Below, piece by piece: positions 29,945 through 40,312 of a DNA stretch of 64,000 bases; position 1 is the first letter of the stretch, and each line of letters starts with the position of its first letter. Under the pieces are notes generated by a model that worked only from the letters and a program-made list of their open reading frames with translations, had not been told where the DNA came from and searched no databases. Made by a program: the position numbers and the translations under genes. Source of the DNA: Yersinia pekkanenii (GTDB lineage: Bacteria > Pseudomonadota > Gammaproteobacteria > Enterobacterales > Enterobacteriaceae); the NCBI RefSeq assembly GCF_001152565.1, contig NZ_CQAZ01000001.1, positions 10,851 through 74,850 of the forward strand, in the 5' to 3' direction.

Positions 29945-31381
29945 ATGATTTCGTTGAAAAGATGGCGTTTATTCCCCCGTTCTTTACGTCAATTGGTGCT
30001 CATGGCATTTCTGCTGGTACTGTTGCCCTTATTGGTACTGGCATACCAGGCTTATCAAAGTCTTGACCATTTAAGCACTCAGGCGGCTGATATTAATCGC
30101 ACTACGCTGGCAGATGCCCGGCGCAGCGAAGCAATGACCAGCGTAGCGCTCGAAATGGAGCGTAGTTATCGTCAATACTGTGTGTTAGATGATGCAACAT
30201 TGGCAACGCTATATCAGCATCAGCGTAAACAGTACGCCCAAATGCTTGATACCCACGCCTCTATCCTGCCTAATGCCCGCTATTATCAAACCCTGCGTGA
30301 ATTACTGACGCAACTTTCTGATATTCAATGTAAAAATAGCGGCCCGGAACAGAGTGCTGCGGCATTATTGGAACAGTTTTCCCGCTCGAACGCCGAAATG
30401 GTACAAGCCACCCGCGATGTGATTTTCTCTCGTGGCCAACAACTGCAAAAAGATATCGCTGAACGTGGGCAATTTTTTGGCTGGCAATCCCTGTTGCTGT
30501 TTTTAGTCAGTGTACTGTTAGTGGTGCTATTCACGCGTATGATTATCGGGCCGGTTAAAGGCATCGAGCGAATGATTAATCGGCTGGGAGAAGGGCGACC
30601 ACTGGGTAATACCGCACTGTTTAAAGGGCCACGTGAGTTACGCTCATTGGCACAGCGCATTATCTGGCTCAGCGAACGTTTAGCCTGGCTGGAATCACAA
30701 CGCCATGAGTTTTTGCGCCATATTTCGCATGAGTTGAAAACGCCCCTGGCCAGTATGCGTGAGGGGACTGAATTGTTGGCTGATGAGGTTGCCGGGCCAT
30801 TGACTCAAGATCAAAAAGAGGTGGTCGCTATCCTTGATAACAGTAGCCGCCATCTGCAATTATTGATTGAGCAACTACTGGATTATAACCGTAAGCTGGC
30901 CGATGGCCCCGGTGAGCTTGAAAATGTTGAACTGGCAGAAATGGTCGAGGATGTCATCTCCGCCCACAGTTTACCGGCAAGGGCGAAGGCTCTCCGTACT
31001 GAGATAGATCTTCAGGCAGACATTTGTTGGGCGGACCCGACATTATTAATGCGGGTATTAGATAATCTCTACTCCAATGCGGTGCACTATGGTGAGGAAT
31101 CCGGTACCATTTGGATCCGTAGCCGCCGGGTGAATAACCGCGTACAAATTGATATTGCCAATACTGGGGCACCGATCCCGATGTCCGAAGAAACAATGAT
31201 ATTTGAGCCTTTTTTCCAGGGAAGCCATCAGCGAAAAGGGGCCGTCAAAGGCAGCGGGTTGGGGTTGAGTATTGCCCAGGACTGCATCAGACGTATGCAG
31301 GGTGACTTGCAACTGGTGGCCGTGGATTACGCCGCAGTCTGCTTCCGTGTCGAATTGCCATTAACCGCCGAGAATGAATGA
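29945..31381 (+). CDS. glrK: Sensor histidine kinase GlrK (QseE)
   Basis: 478 aa from the ATG at 29945 (MISLKRWRLFPRSLRQ), which matches the E. coli N-terminus best; an ATG at 29930 adds five residues. Two membrane spans (LVLMAFLLVLLPLLVLAYQA and SLLLFLVSVLLVVLFTRMII) bracket a periplasmic four-helix sensor region, followed by HAMP. The dimerisation helix has the phospho-acceptor His near residue 262 in ISHELKTPLASMREG, then N, G1 and G2 boxes (DNLYSNAVHYG, GSGLGLSIA). Phosphorylates GlrR; the main known target is glmY, directly upstream. Confidence 0.97.
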   Translation: MISLKRWRLFPRSLRQLVLMAFLLVLLPLLVLAYQAYQSLDHLSTQAADINRTTLADARRSEAMTSVALEMERSYRQYCVLDDATLATLYQHQRKQYAQMLDTHASILPNARYYQTLRELLTQLSDIQCKNSGPEQSAAALLEQFSRSNAEMVQATRDVIFSRGQQLQKDIAERGQFFGWQSLLLFLVSVLLVVLFTRMIIGPVKGIERMINRLGEGRPLGNTALFKGPRELRSLAQRIIWLSERLAWLESQRHEFLRHISHELKTPLASMREGTELLADEVAGPLTQDQKEVVAILDNSSRHLQLLIEQLLDYNRKLADGPGELENVELAEMVEDVISAHSLPARAKALRTEIDLQADICWADPTLLMRVLDNLYSNAVHYGEESGTIWIRSRRVNNRVQIDIANTGAPIPMSEETMIFEPFFQGSHQRKGAVKGSGLGLSIAQDCIRRMQGDLQLVAVDYAAVCFRVELPLTAENE

Positions 31382-31384
31382 ATA

Positions 31385-32461
31385 ATGTACAAATGGTCTA
31401 TGAGCAGCATGAGTAAAAAGACCGCCTTTTTATCATGTCCTACATCAACTGCGGCAGCGATGCCTGCGAGTAGGTCTGGCACCGGTATTTTTTGGCGAGC
31501 CTTCTTGCTGGCCCCACTATTACTTACCGGCTGTACAGATAACCCCACCAAGAGCCGTTTCTCACAAGCAGTCCAGATGGTCATCCCAGAAACGAAAATC
31601 GTTGATTATCGTACTTTACCTTGCGATGTGCTGTGGAGTCTTGATGATAAAGACACCCTGGAAAACTCTCTTTACTGGCTACGAGCGATGGATTGTGCCG
31701 AGCGACTGGGTTCAACTCAGGCGAGAGCCTTAGCGAAAACATTATTGGTCGAGACATGGTCTTCGGCCTTTAAGCAAGGCGTATTGGTCAGCAGTGCTGA
31801 TCCTTCAATGGCGGAACGCCGTCAGATTGTTGAGCGCATGAACAGCTATAGTCAAACCTTCCCAGGGGCTGTGCGTCCACTGATCCAGCTATGGCGTGAG
31901 CAGCAGGTTCTACGCATCTCTCTTGCTGAAGAGCGCATTCGTTATCAGCGCTTACAAGACGAATCGGATGCCCAGATTGATCGCCTGCGGGAAAGTCAGG
32001 TCCGGCTGCAATATAACTTAATGGATACCAGCCGTAAGCTGGAAAACCTGACCGATATCGAACGGCAACTTTCATCGCGTAAGCAGTTACAAAATGAAAT
32101 TCCGGAAACCGATGCGGATAGCAAGGCAGCAATCCCAAAACCCGCAGAGGATAAACCTCAGCTAAAAGTTGAGCCAGCCAAACCGGTCAAAACTAAGCCT
32201 GTAGAAGACAAACCCGTTGCAACCAAGCCCGTCGAAGCCAAACCGGTTGAAAGCAAGCCTATCGCGCCTCAATCGGCAGAAGCTAAGCCCGCAGAGGCCA
32301 AGCCAACGGCAGCTCAACCTGACGCTAAACCGGCTCCGCAATCGGTAGAAAAACCGGCTGATACTGATACACCGCCAGTGGTACCGCCAACTGACGCACC
32401 ACCTGCCACTAATAAGGGATCTCATGACGCCACGCAAACCGGCCAATCTACTGCTGGTTGA
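31385..32461 (+). CDS. glrG: GlrG (QseG/YfhG) lipoprotein with an extended Lys-Pro-rich tail
   Basis: 358 aa from the ATG at 31385, three bases after glrK. The lipobox LLLTGC appears only at about residue 50, so the true start may be the ATG at 31460, which would give a normal lipoprotein signal (MPASRSGTGIFWRAF). The conserved part (YWLRAMDCAERLGSTQARAL to TRKLENLTDIERQLSSRKQ equivalents) matches E. coli YfhG. After about residue 235 there is a roughly 120-residue tail of KPVE/KPAE/AKP-type repeats, absent in the 237-aa E. coli protein as I recall it. Outer-membrane lipoprotein linked to GlrK signalling. The 3' end overlaps glrR by 38 bases. Confidence 0.9.
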   Translation: MYKWSMSSMSKKTAFLSCPTSTAAAMPASRSGTGIFWRAFLLAPLLLTGCTDNPTKSRFSQAVQMVIPETKIVDYRTLPCDVLWSLDDKDTLENSLYWLRAMDCAERLGSTQARALAKTLLVETWSSAFKQGVLVSSADPSMAERRQIVERMNSYSQTFPGAVRPLIQLWREQQVLRISLAEERIRYQRLQDESDAQIDRLRESQVRLQYNLMDTSRKLENLTDIERQLSSRKQLQNEIPETDADSKAAIPKPAEDKPQLKVEPAKPVKTKPVEDKPVATKPVEAKPVESKPIAPQSAEAKPAEAKPTAAQPDAKPAPQSVEKPADTDTPPVVPPTDAPPATNKGSHDATQTGQSTAG

Positions 32462-33761
32462 CGACGACCCCAGCTTACTTAAGTTATTGGGAATGCGTTT
32501 AACCAGCGAAGGATTTAATGTCACCACCGCCGAAAGCGGCCAGGAAGCATTGCGCCTGTTAATGCGTGAAAAGATTGATCTGGTTATCAGCGACCTGCGG
32601 ATGGATGAAATGGATGGCATGGCGCTATTCGTTGAAATTCAAAAGCATCAACCGGGTATGCCCGTCATTATTCTGACCGCCCATGGCTCGATCCCTGATG
32701 CAGTTTCCGCGACGCAACAAGGGGTGTTCAGCTTCCTGACCAAACCGGTTGATCGCGATGCTTTATATAAGGCTATTGATGCGGCATTGGCGCTTTCTAT
32801 GCCTGCCGGTGATGATAGCTGGCGTGAAGAGATAGTGACCCGTAGCCCGGTGATGTTGCGCTTATTGGAACAGGCCAAAATGGTGGCGCAATCGGATGTC
32901 AGTGTGCTGATTAACGGGCAAAGCGGCACGGGTAAAGAGGTGCTGGCGCAAGCTATCCATGCCGCCAGCCCACGGGCAAAAAAAGCCTTTATTGCCATCA
33001 ATTGTGGTGCGCTACCCGAGCAGTTGCTGGAGTCCGAATTATTCGGCCATGCCAAGGGCGCGTTTACCGGCGCAGTCAGCAGCCGTGAAGGGCTATTTCA
33101 GGCCGCAGAGGGTGGTACGTTATTTCTGGATGAAATCGGTGATATGCCGTTGTCATTACAGGTGAAATTATTGCGGGTATTGCAGGAACGCAAAGTGCGC
33201 CCATTGGGCAGCAACCGTGATTTAAGTATTGATGTGCGGGTGATTTCAGCGACTCACCGTGATTTGCCTAAAGCCATGGCGAAAAATGAATTTCGCGAAG
33301 ATCTCTACTACCGTTTAAATGTTGTCAATTTGAAAATTCCGGCACTGCATGAGCGCTCGGAAGATATCCCCCTGCTGGCGAACCATCTGTTACGTGTATC
33401 GGCTAAGCGCCATAAGCCGTTTGTCCGCAGTTTCTCAACCGATGCCATGAAACGGTTAATGACGGCCAGTTGGCCGGGTAACGTGCGTCAACTGGTTAAC
33501 GTGATTGAGCAATGCGTGGCACTGACATCGGCTCCGGTTATCAGTGAAGCGTTGGTTGAACAGGCACTGGAAGGTGAAAACACCGCATTACCGACCTTTG
33601 TTGAAGCCCGCAATCAGTTCGAATTGAATTATTTGCGTAAGCTGCTACAAATGACCAAAGGTAATGTGACCCAGGCGGCCCGGATGGCGGGGCGTAACCG
33701 TACCGAGTTTTACAAATTGTTGTCACGCCACGAGTTGGATGCCAATGACTTTAAAGAATAA
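32424..33761 (+). CDS. glrR: Sigma-54-dependent response regulator GlrR (QseF)
   Basis: 445 aa. Receiver domain with phospho-acceptor Asp57 in VISDLRMDEMDG and conserved Lys in FLTKPVD. AAA+ sigma-54 interaction domain: Walker A GQSGTGKE, the GAFTGA loop in AKGAFTGAVSS, Walker B GGTLFLDEIGD. C-terminal Fis-type helix-turn-helix (KGNVTQAARMAGRNRTEFYKLLSRH). It activates sigma-54 promoters by binding TGTC-N10-GACA, and three such sites lie upstream of glmY in this window. It overlaps glrG and has the same order as in E. coli (glrK-glrG-glrR). Confidence 0.98.
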   Translation: MTPRKPANLLLVDDDPSLLKLLGMRLTSEGFNVTTAESGQEALRLLMREKIDLVISDLRMDEMDGMALFVEIQKHQPGMPVIILTAHGSIPDAVSATQQGVFSFLTKPVDRDALYKAIDAALALSMPAGDDSWREEIVTRSPVMLRLLEQAKMVAQSDVSVLINGQSGTGKEVLAQAIHAASPRAKKAFIAINCGALPEQLLESELFGHAKGAFTGAVSSREGLFQAAEGGTLFLDEIGDMPLSLQVKLLRVLQERKVRPLGSNRDLSIDVRVISATHRDLPKAMAKNEFREDLYYRLNVVNLKIPALHERSEDIPLLANHLLRVSAKRHKPFVRSFSTDAMKRLMTASWPGNVRQLVNVIEQCVALTSAPVISEALVEQALEGENTALPTFVEARNQFELNYLRKLLQMTKGNVTQAARMAGRNRTEFYKLLSRHELDANDFKE

Positions 33762-33822
33762 TTATTGTGAATTAATGACAAAAATTATTTCCTGACAAAG
33801 CTGAAATAGAGTTTAAATACCA

Positions 33823-35798
<1,976 letters not shown>

Positions 35799-35855
35799 TT
35801 CCCGTATCTTATCTCACAACCAATCCGTTCGTTTCGCCACGAGCGGGTTTTCTTT

Positions 35856-35900
35856 ATTATTAATAGTTAGATTATTAATAGTTAGATTATTAATAGCGAG
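35856..35900 (+). repeat. 15-bp tandem repeat at the end of yhfZ
   Basis: Three direct 15-bp units, two identical ATTATTAATAGTTAG (35856-35870, 35871-35885) and a third differing at two bases (35886-35900). The third copy contains the yhfZ stop and its last codons. Confidence 0.9.
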
Positions 35901-36789
35901 GTTCTAGTTCGCCATTCTGTACTGCCCGTTGGTGGTTAAGTAGTAATGCTTCATTGATGCCTTTTTCTAACAGTAGTTTTATCGGGTGGTTATCTGACCG
36001 GATAAGGATCACTGCCTGCGAGGCTTGAATATAACGCTCATCGCCTTGTAGCTTAATTGCCTGTAAATGCTGATGAGGAATATTGTCAGCCAGATTCCAG
36101 ATAGCTGCATCAATATCACCACGGTTAATCTGCGCGATACAGTCGCTATAAGGGAGTTCGACCCGCTCAATAGGTTGCCCGGCGAATTTAATATCGGTCA
36201 GCAGGCATTGGTCGGGTGAGCGCGGGTCTAACCCAACCCGGCGAATGTTGTGTTGCTCACCGCGCCGGCAAATAAGCTGGTGGCCCTCAACGTAAGAGCC
36301 ATTTCCCAGGTTTAATGCCACCGCCACTTCCCCTTTATCGAGATAACTTTTTGCAGCCAAATGAGACACGACGGCCATATCGTAAATACCGTCTATCAGG
36401 CACTCGATTCGCACCTCGGCCCCTCGCATATGAGCAAAATAAAGGGGCAGTAAGGTAAATTGTTCTCTTAAGCCACTGGCCAGGCCTTCATACAGCTTGG
36501 TATAGGGCAGTGGCATGGCGCACACCATATTACCCAGATCAGCCTGTTGCAGTAACAACGGCATATTCAGGTCAATAAGTAAGGTACCATTGCGGCCCCG
36601 GCGTTCAACGATGATAGCGCCATCTGCTTCCAGCACTTTTAATGCGTGCTGCACCACACCGACAGAGATGCCGAAATCTTCTGATAACTCATCAATAGTT
36701 TTAAGCCGATTACCAGAGCACTCACCAATTAAATAGCGCGCCATCGATACTAATACCAGCCCTTCTTTTTTTATGAATTTCTTACTCAT
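35890..36789 (-). CDS. yhfZ: YhfZ-family GntR-like transcriptional regulator
   Basis: 299 aa. The N-terminal winged helix (about residues 8-70; LKTIDELSEDFGISVGVVQHALKVLE, ADGAIIVERRGRNGT) is followed by a periplasmic-binding-protein-like effector domain. Segments such as VCAMPLPYTKLYEGLASGL, YFAHMRGAEVRIECL and YDMAVVSHLAA match E. coli YhfZ as I remember it. In E. coli yhfZ ends the yhfS-Z (php) operon; here none of those partners is adjacent, so it is an orphan inserted between glnB and hmp. Target unknown. Confidence 0.85.
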   Translation of the reverse strand: MSKKFIKKEGLVLVSMARYLIGECSGNRLKTIDELSEDFGISVGVVQHALKVLEADGAIIVERRGRNGTLLIDLNMPLLLQQADLGNMVCAMPLPYTKLYEGLASGLREQFTLLPLYFAHMRGAEVRIECLIDGIYDMAVVSHLAAKSYLDKGEVAVALNLGNGSYVEGHQLICRRGEQHNIRRVGLDPRSPDQCLLTDIKFAGQPIERVELPYSDCIAQINRGDIDAAIWNLADNIPHQHLQAIKLQGDERYIQASQAVILIRSDNHPIKLLLEKGINEALLLNHQRAVQNGELEPRY

Positions 36790-36822
36790 GGTAGGTCAAT
36801 TCAGCCTTAATTCACCCGGTAA

Positions 36823-36901
36823 TATACCCATGTTACTGAAATTACAGGAATTAACGACATTAGATCACTGGCTGCCTGTAACTCCACGTTATTGGGGGAT
36901 A
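36823..36901. repeat. Internally deleted ERIC-type element
   Basis: The left end TATACCC (36823-36829) with ACTGAAATTACAGG and the right end CTGCCTGTAACTCC..TATTGGGGGATA resemble the two ends of ERIC, while the ERIC core is missing (79 bp rather than about 127). It is flanked by ACCCGGTAA and the palindrome TTACCGGGTAA (36908-36918). Confidence 0.55.
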
Positions 36902-37138
36902 AACGCGTTACCGGGTAATAAATAGTAAGGGGATAATTTAGCCACGTTATTCATTTTCAGTTATATGAATATTCAGACATTCGTTTGAATGCCTCATCGC
37001 GGCAATATTAAGTCAGGATATATGAGATTGATATCTGGTTCTACCAAATTTAGCCACAATAAGTAGAAGGACTTTCTGACGTGGAAACGCGGAGGAGGCC
37101 AGAGACCTCCCCACGATAAATTGAATATAACTCAATCA

Positions 37139-38329
37139 CTAAATCACTTTATGCGGGCCGAAACATTCATAATGAATGCGCTCAGAGGCCACCCCTTGCG
37201 CTAATAATTGACGGCCCGCAAACTGCATAAATGCCAGTGGGCCACAGAAATAATAATGTCTATCGGGATCTGCCGCCAGCCACTGATGCGAACTGAGGTC
37301 CATCAACCCTTTACTATGATAATCCTCACCCTGGTTATCCTCGACGGTGGGTTCGCGATACCACACATGGCGACTGAGATTCGGCAGATTTTCTGCAATA
37401 GTGGCGACTTCTTCGGCGAAAGCATGTACCCGCCCATTCTCAGCCGCATGCAGCCAATGTATTGGGGCGGCATGTTGTTGGCTATTTAGCGAGTTGAGCA
37501 TACTTAACATCGGGGTCTGGCCAACGCCAGCGGAAATCAATGCCACTGGCGTGTCCGGTGAGATATCCAGGAAGAAATCACCACGAGGAGGGGCAATACG
37601 CACACTGTCCCCTTCGTTCAGTTGTTGGTGCAGGTAATTAGAAACCGTGCCTTGTTCTTCACGTTTCACTGCGATGCGGTAAGTCTTACCGTTTGGTGCA
37701 GCCGTCAGGGAATATTGGCGTATTTCCTGATATTCCAGTCGTTCATCTTCGATATAAATACCCAGATATTGGCCTGGCTTGAAATCTAATACTCGCCCGC
37801 CATCTTCCGGTGCTAATACAAAGCTACAAATGACTTCGCTCTGCATCTCTTTTTTAATGATGCGGAAACGGCGCAAGGTTCGCCAGCCGCCAACTCCATT
37901 TTCACTTTGTTGATAAATTTGGCTTTCCCGCTGAATAAAGACATCAGCCAGCACTCCGTAGGCTTTACCCCAGGCATCTAACACTTCCTGACCCGGTGAG
38001 AGCAGTTCATCCAGCGTGCATATCAGATGGTGGCCGACGATGGGGTAATGTTCTGGTTGAATATTCAGACTGACGTGTTTTTGGGCAATGCGTTCAACCG
38101 CAGGTAACAACGTGGCCAGATTCTCAAGATTGGCGGCATAGGCGCAAATAGCGTTGAATAGCGCTTCACGCTGATCGCCATTGAGCTGATTGCTCATGTT
38201 GAAAATATGCTTGAGTTCGGGGTTGTGTTTGAACATGCGATCGTAGAAATGTGCGGTCAGTTTGGAACCGGTGGCGGCAAGTAACGGGATGGTAGATTGA
38301 ACGGTGGCGATGGTTTGGCTATCCAGCAT
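37139..38329 (-). CDS. hmp: Flavohemoglobin, nitric oxide dioxygenase Hmp
   Basis: 396 aa, the E. coli length. Globin domain residues 1-138 with proximal His85 (IAQKHVSL) and Tyr29 in [11 protein letters not shown]-binding reductase domain with [15 protein letters not shown], and NAD-binding domain with [14 protein letters not shown] and [10 protein letters not shown]. It oxidises NO to nitrate aerobically. Divergent from glyA as in E. coli, with an NsrR-type palindrome in its promoter region. Confidence 0.98.
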   Translation of the reverse strand: MLDSQTIATVQSTIPLLAATGSKLTAHFYDRMFKHNPELKHIFNMSNQLNGDQREALFNAICAYAANLENLATLLPAVERIAQKHVSLNIQPEHYPIVGHHLICTLDELLSPGQEVLDAWGKAYGVLADVFIQRESQIYQQSENGVGGWRTLRRFRIIKKEMQSEVICSFVLAPEDGGRVLDFKPGQYLGIYIEDERLEYQEIRQYSLTAAPNGKTYRIAVKREEQGTVSNYLHQQLNEGDSVRIAPPRGDFFLDISPDTPVALISAGVGQTPMLSMLNSLNSQQHAAPIHWLHAAENGRVHAFAEEVATIAENLPNLSRHVWYREPTVEDNQGEDYHSKGLMDLSSHQWLAADPDRHYYFCGPLAFMQFAGRQLLAQGVASERIHYECFGPHKVI

Positions 38330-38366
38330 AGTGTGCTCCTATCGATTTAATAATCTGCATTCTAAT

Positions 38367-38387
38367 AGATGTATTTTAAATACATCT
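38367..38387. promoter_or_regulatory. NsrR-type operator upstream of hmp
   Basis: A perfect 21-bp palindrome of half-sites AGATGTATTT and AAATACATCT around a central T, 37 bases upstream of the hmp start. It agrees with the NsrR consensus of enteric hmp promoters, so NO-dependent derepression is expected. Confidence 0.85.
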
Positions 38388-38544
38388 TATATATTGCCCA
38401 CTAATTTGTAAATGCACATTCCGCTCATAAGGGATTATTTCAGCGTATCAATTCACCGAAAGTGAAAAAATCACATAATGAATATGAGGATAATTCCGCT
38501 GTGTAGGATGAACTTTGAACAGGTCAAAGCCTTACGCCATCTGA

Positions 38545-38560
38545 AGCCAATCGTTTGCGT
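38545..38560. promoter_or_regulatory. PurR box upstream of glyA
   Basis: AGCCAATCGTTTGCGT; the reverse strand reads ACGCAAACGATTGGCT, close to the PurR consensus. E. coli glyA is a known PurR target. Confidence 0.7.
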
Positions 38561-38672
38561 AAAAACCTCTGTCAAGACCTATCTTAACGGGGGGGAAACA
38601 GTTTACACTGTGTGCCAGAACCCAAACGGGTGACCCCCAGGTATATTTAGTTAGCTAAGTCAGGAGAGCCGG

Positions 38673-39926
38673 ATGTTAAAGCGTGAAATGAACATTGCCG
38701 ATTATGATGCAGATCTATGGCGTGCAATGGAGCAAGAAGTGGTGCGCCAGGAAGAGCACATCGAGCTGATTGCTTCTGAGAACTACACCAGCCCGCGTGT
38801 TATGCAGGCACAAGGTTCTCAATTGACGAACAAATATGCTGAAGGCTATCCGGGCAAGCGTTACTACGGTGGTTGTGAGTATGTCGATGTCGTTGAGCAA
38901 TTGGCCATTGACCGCGCTAAAGCCTTGTTCGGTGCCGATTACGCCAACGTTCAACCGCATTCCGGTTCACAAGCTAACGTCGCGGTTTACTCAGCTTTGC
39001 TGAAACCGGGTGACACGGTATTAGGGATGAACCTGGCGCATGGCGGCCATCTGACCCACGGCTCACCGGTTAACTTCTCCGGTAAACTGTACAATATCGT
39101 GCCTTACGGGATCGACGAATCGGGCCAGATTGACTATGAAGATATGGCACGCCAGGCCGCAGAACATAAACCAAAAATGATCATCGGTGGCTTCTCTGCC
39201 TATTCCGGTATTGTTGATTGGGCAAAAATGCGTGAAATCGCAGACAGTATCGGCGCATGGTTCTTTGTGGATATGGCCCACGTAGCCGGTCTGGTTGCTG
39301 CTGGCGTATACCCTAACCCAGTTCCACATGCCCATATCGTTACCACCACCACGCACAAAACACTGGCTGGCCCACGCGGCGGTCTGATTTTGGCAAAAGG
39401 CGGTGATGAAGAACTGTACAAAAAGCTGAACTCTTCAGTCTTCCCTGGCAACCAGGGTGGCCCATTGATGCATGTTATTGCGGGTAAAGCGGTAGCACTA
39501 AAAGAAGCCATGGAGCCTGAGTTCAAGATTTACCAGCAGCAAGTGGTTAAAAATGCCAAAGCGATGGTGTCTGTGTTCCTGGAACGTGGCTACAAAGTGG
39601 TTTCTGGCGGTACAGAAAACCACCTGTTCTTGTTGGATCTGGTGGATAAAAACATCACCGGTAAAGATGCTGATGCCGCTTTGGGCCGCGCTAATATTAC
39701 CGTGAATAAAAACAGCGTACCGAATGATCCGAAAAGCCCGTTTGTGACTTCGGGTGTGCGTATCGGTAGCCCGGCGATTACCCGTCGTGGTTTCAAAGAA
39801 GCAGAATCTCGTGAACTGGCTGGCTGGATGTGTGATGTGTTAGATAACATCAACGACGAAGCCACCATCGAACGTGTGAAGCAAAAAGTACTGGATATCT
39901 GCGCCCGTTTACCGGTTTACGCATAA
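38673..39926 (+). CDS. glyA: Serine hydroxymethyltransferase
   Basis: 417 aa, collinear with E. coli from [16 protein letters not shown]. The PLP Schiff-base Lys is at about residue 229 in [14 protein letters not shown]; other conserved pieces are [12 protein letters not shown] and HGGHLTHG. Converts serine and tetrahydrofolate to glycine and methylene-THF, the main one-carbon source. AGGAGAG precedes the ATG. The PurR box ties it to the purine regulon shared with purL. Confidence 0.99.
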   Translation: MLKREMNIADYDADLWRAMEQEVVRQEEHIELIASENYTSPRVMQAQGSQLTNKYAEGYPGKRYYGGCEYVDVVEQLAIDRAKALFGADYANVQPHSGSQANVAVYSALLKPGDTVLGMNLAHGGHLTHGSPVNFSGKLYNIVPYGIDESGQIDYEDMARQAAEHKPKMIIGGFSAYSGIVDWAKMREIADSIGAWFFVDMAHVAGLVAAGVYPNPVPHAHIVTTTTHKTLAGPRGGLILAKGGDEELYKKLNSSVFPGNQGGPLMHVIAGKAVALKEAMEPEFKIYQQQVVKNAKAMVSVFLERGYKVVSGGTENHLFLLDLVDKNITGKDADAALGRANITVNKNSVPNDPKSPFVTSGVRIGSPAITRRGFKEAESRELAGWMCDVLDNINDEATIERVKQKVLDICARLPVYA

Positions 39927-39954
39927 TATCGTCGGATTTGCTTTAACCTGATGA

Positions 39955-39975
39955 AAACCCGCGAAATGCGGGTTT
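39955..39975 (+). terminator. glyA terminator, first copy
   Basis: AAACCCGC, a GAAAT loop and GCGGGTTT, followed by only a short T-stretch. A second copy of the same hairpin lies at 40141-40164. Confidence 0.7.
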
Positions 39976-40010
39976 CAGGCTGCTGACAAACCTCGACGGC
40001 TCGATCTTGC

Positions 40011-40114
40011 GAGGTGAGGGCGGGCAGAAGAGTAAAGCGTCCGCGCCAGGGATGGCGCGGCTCGAGCCTACATGGATGTATTCACGGCGTCTTTACGATC
40101 TGCCTGTTGTCACC
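40011..40114 (+). repeat. Palindromic miniature element, copy A
   Basis: About 104 bp sharing long identical stretches with the complement of 53965-54083: AGAGTAAAGCGTCCGCGCC, AGGGATGGCGCGGCTCGAGC and CGGCGTCTTTACGATCTGCC. Arms (GGCAGA..GTAAAGCG and CGTCTTTACGATCTGCC) are complementary, and CGCGCCAGGGATGGCGCG forms an inner hairpin. It resembles the palindromic non-coding elements abundant in Yersinia. The centre between the arms differs between the two copies. Confidence 0.85.
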
Positions 40115-40140
40115 GCTCAGAGCACTTTGTCATTGGCCTC

Positions 40141-40164
40141 AAACCCGCGAAATGCGGTTTTTTT
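40141..40164 (+). terminator. glyA terminator, second copy
   Basis: AAACCCGCGAAATGCGG followed by seven Ts: the same hairpin as at 39955 but with a full T-tract. It is probably the original glyA terminator end, separated from the first copy by the inserted palindromic element. Confidence 0.8.
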
Positions 40165-40312
40165 ACGTGTGTGCCGAGTGAGTTGCTGTTGGTATTTTGT
40201 TATTCACGCGGTTTAAATGTGAACTCCATCCCAAACTCTATGTTTGCATAATTGCAAAGTTGCTAGCAGACGGGGCCTCTGTCACAGTGACGGGCTGACC
40301 TCGGAGGGATTC

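Noticed and set aside
38452-38466. TTCAC-CGAAA-GTGAA inverted repeat upstream of glyA as a MetR site
   Set aside because: The half-site order is the reverse of the MetR consensus TGAA-N5-TTCA; left unassigned.
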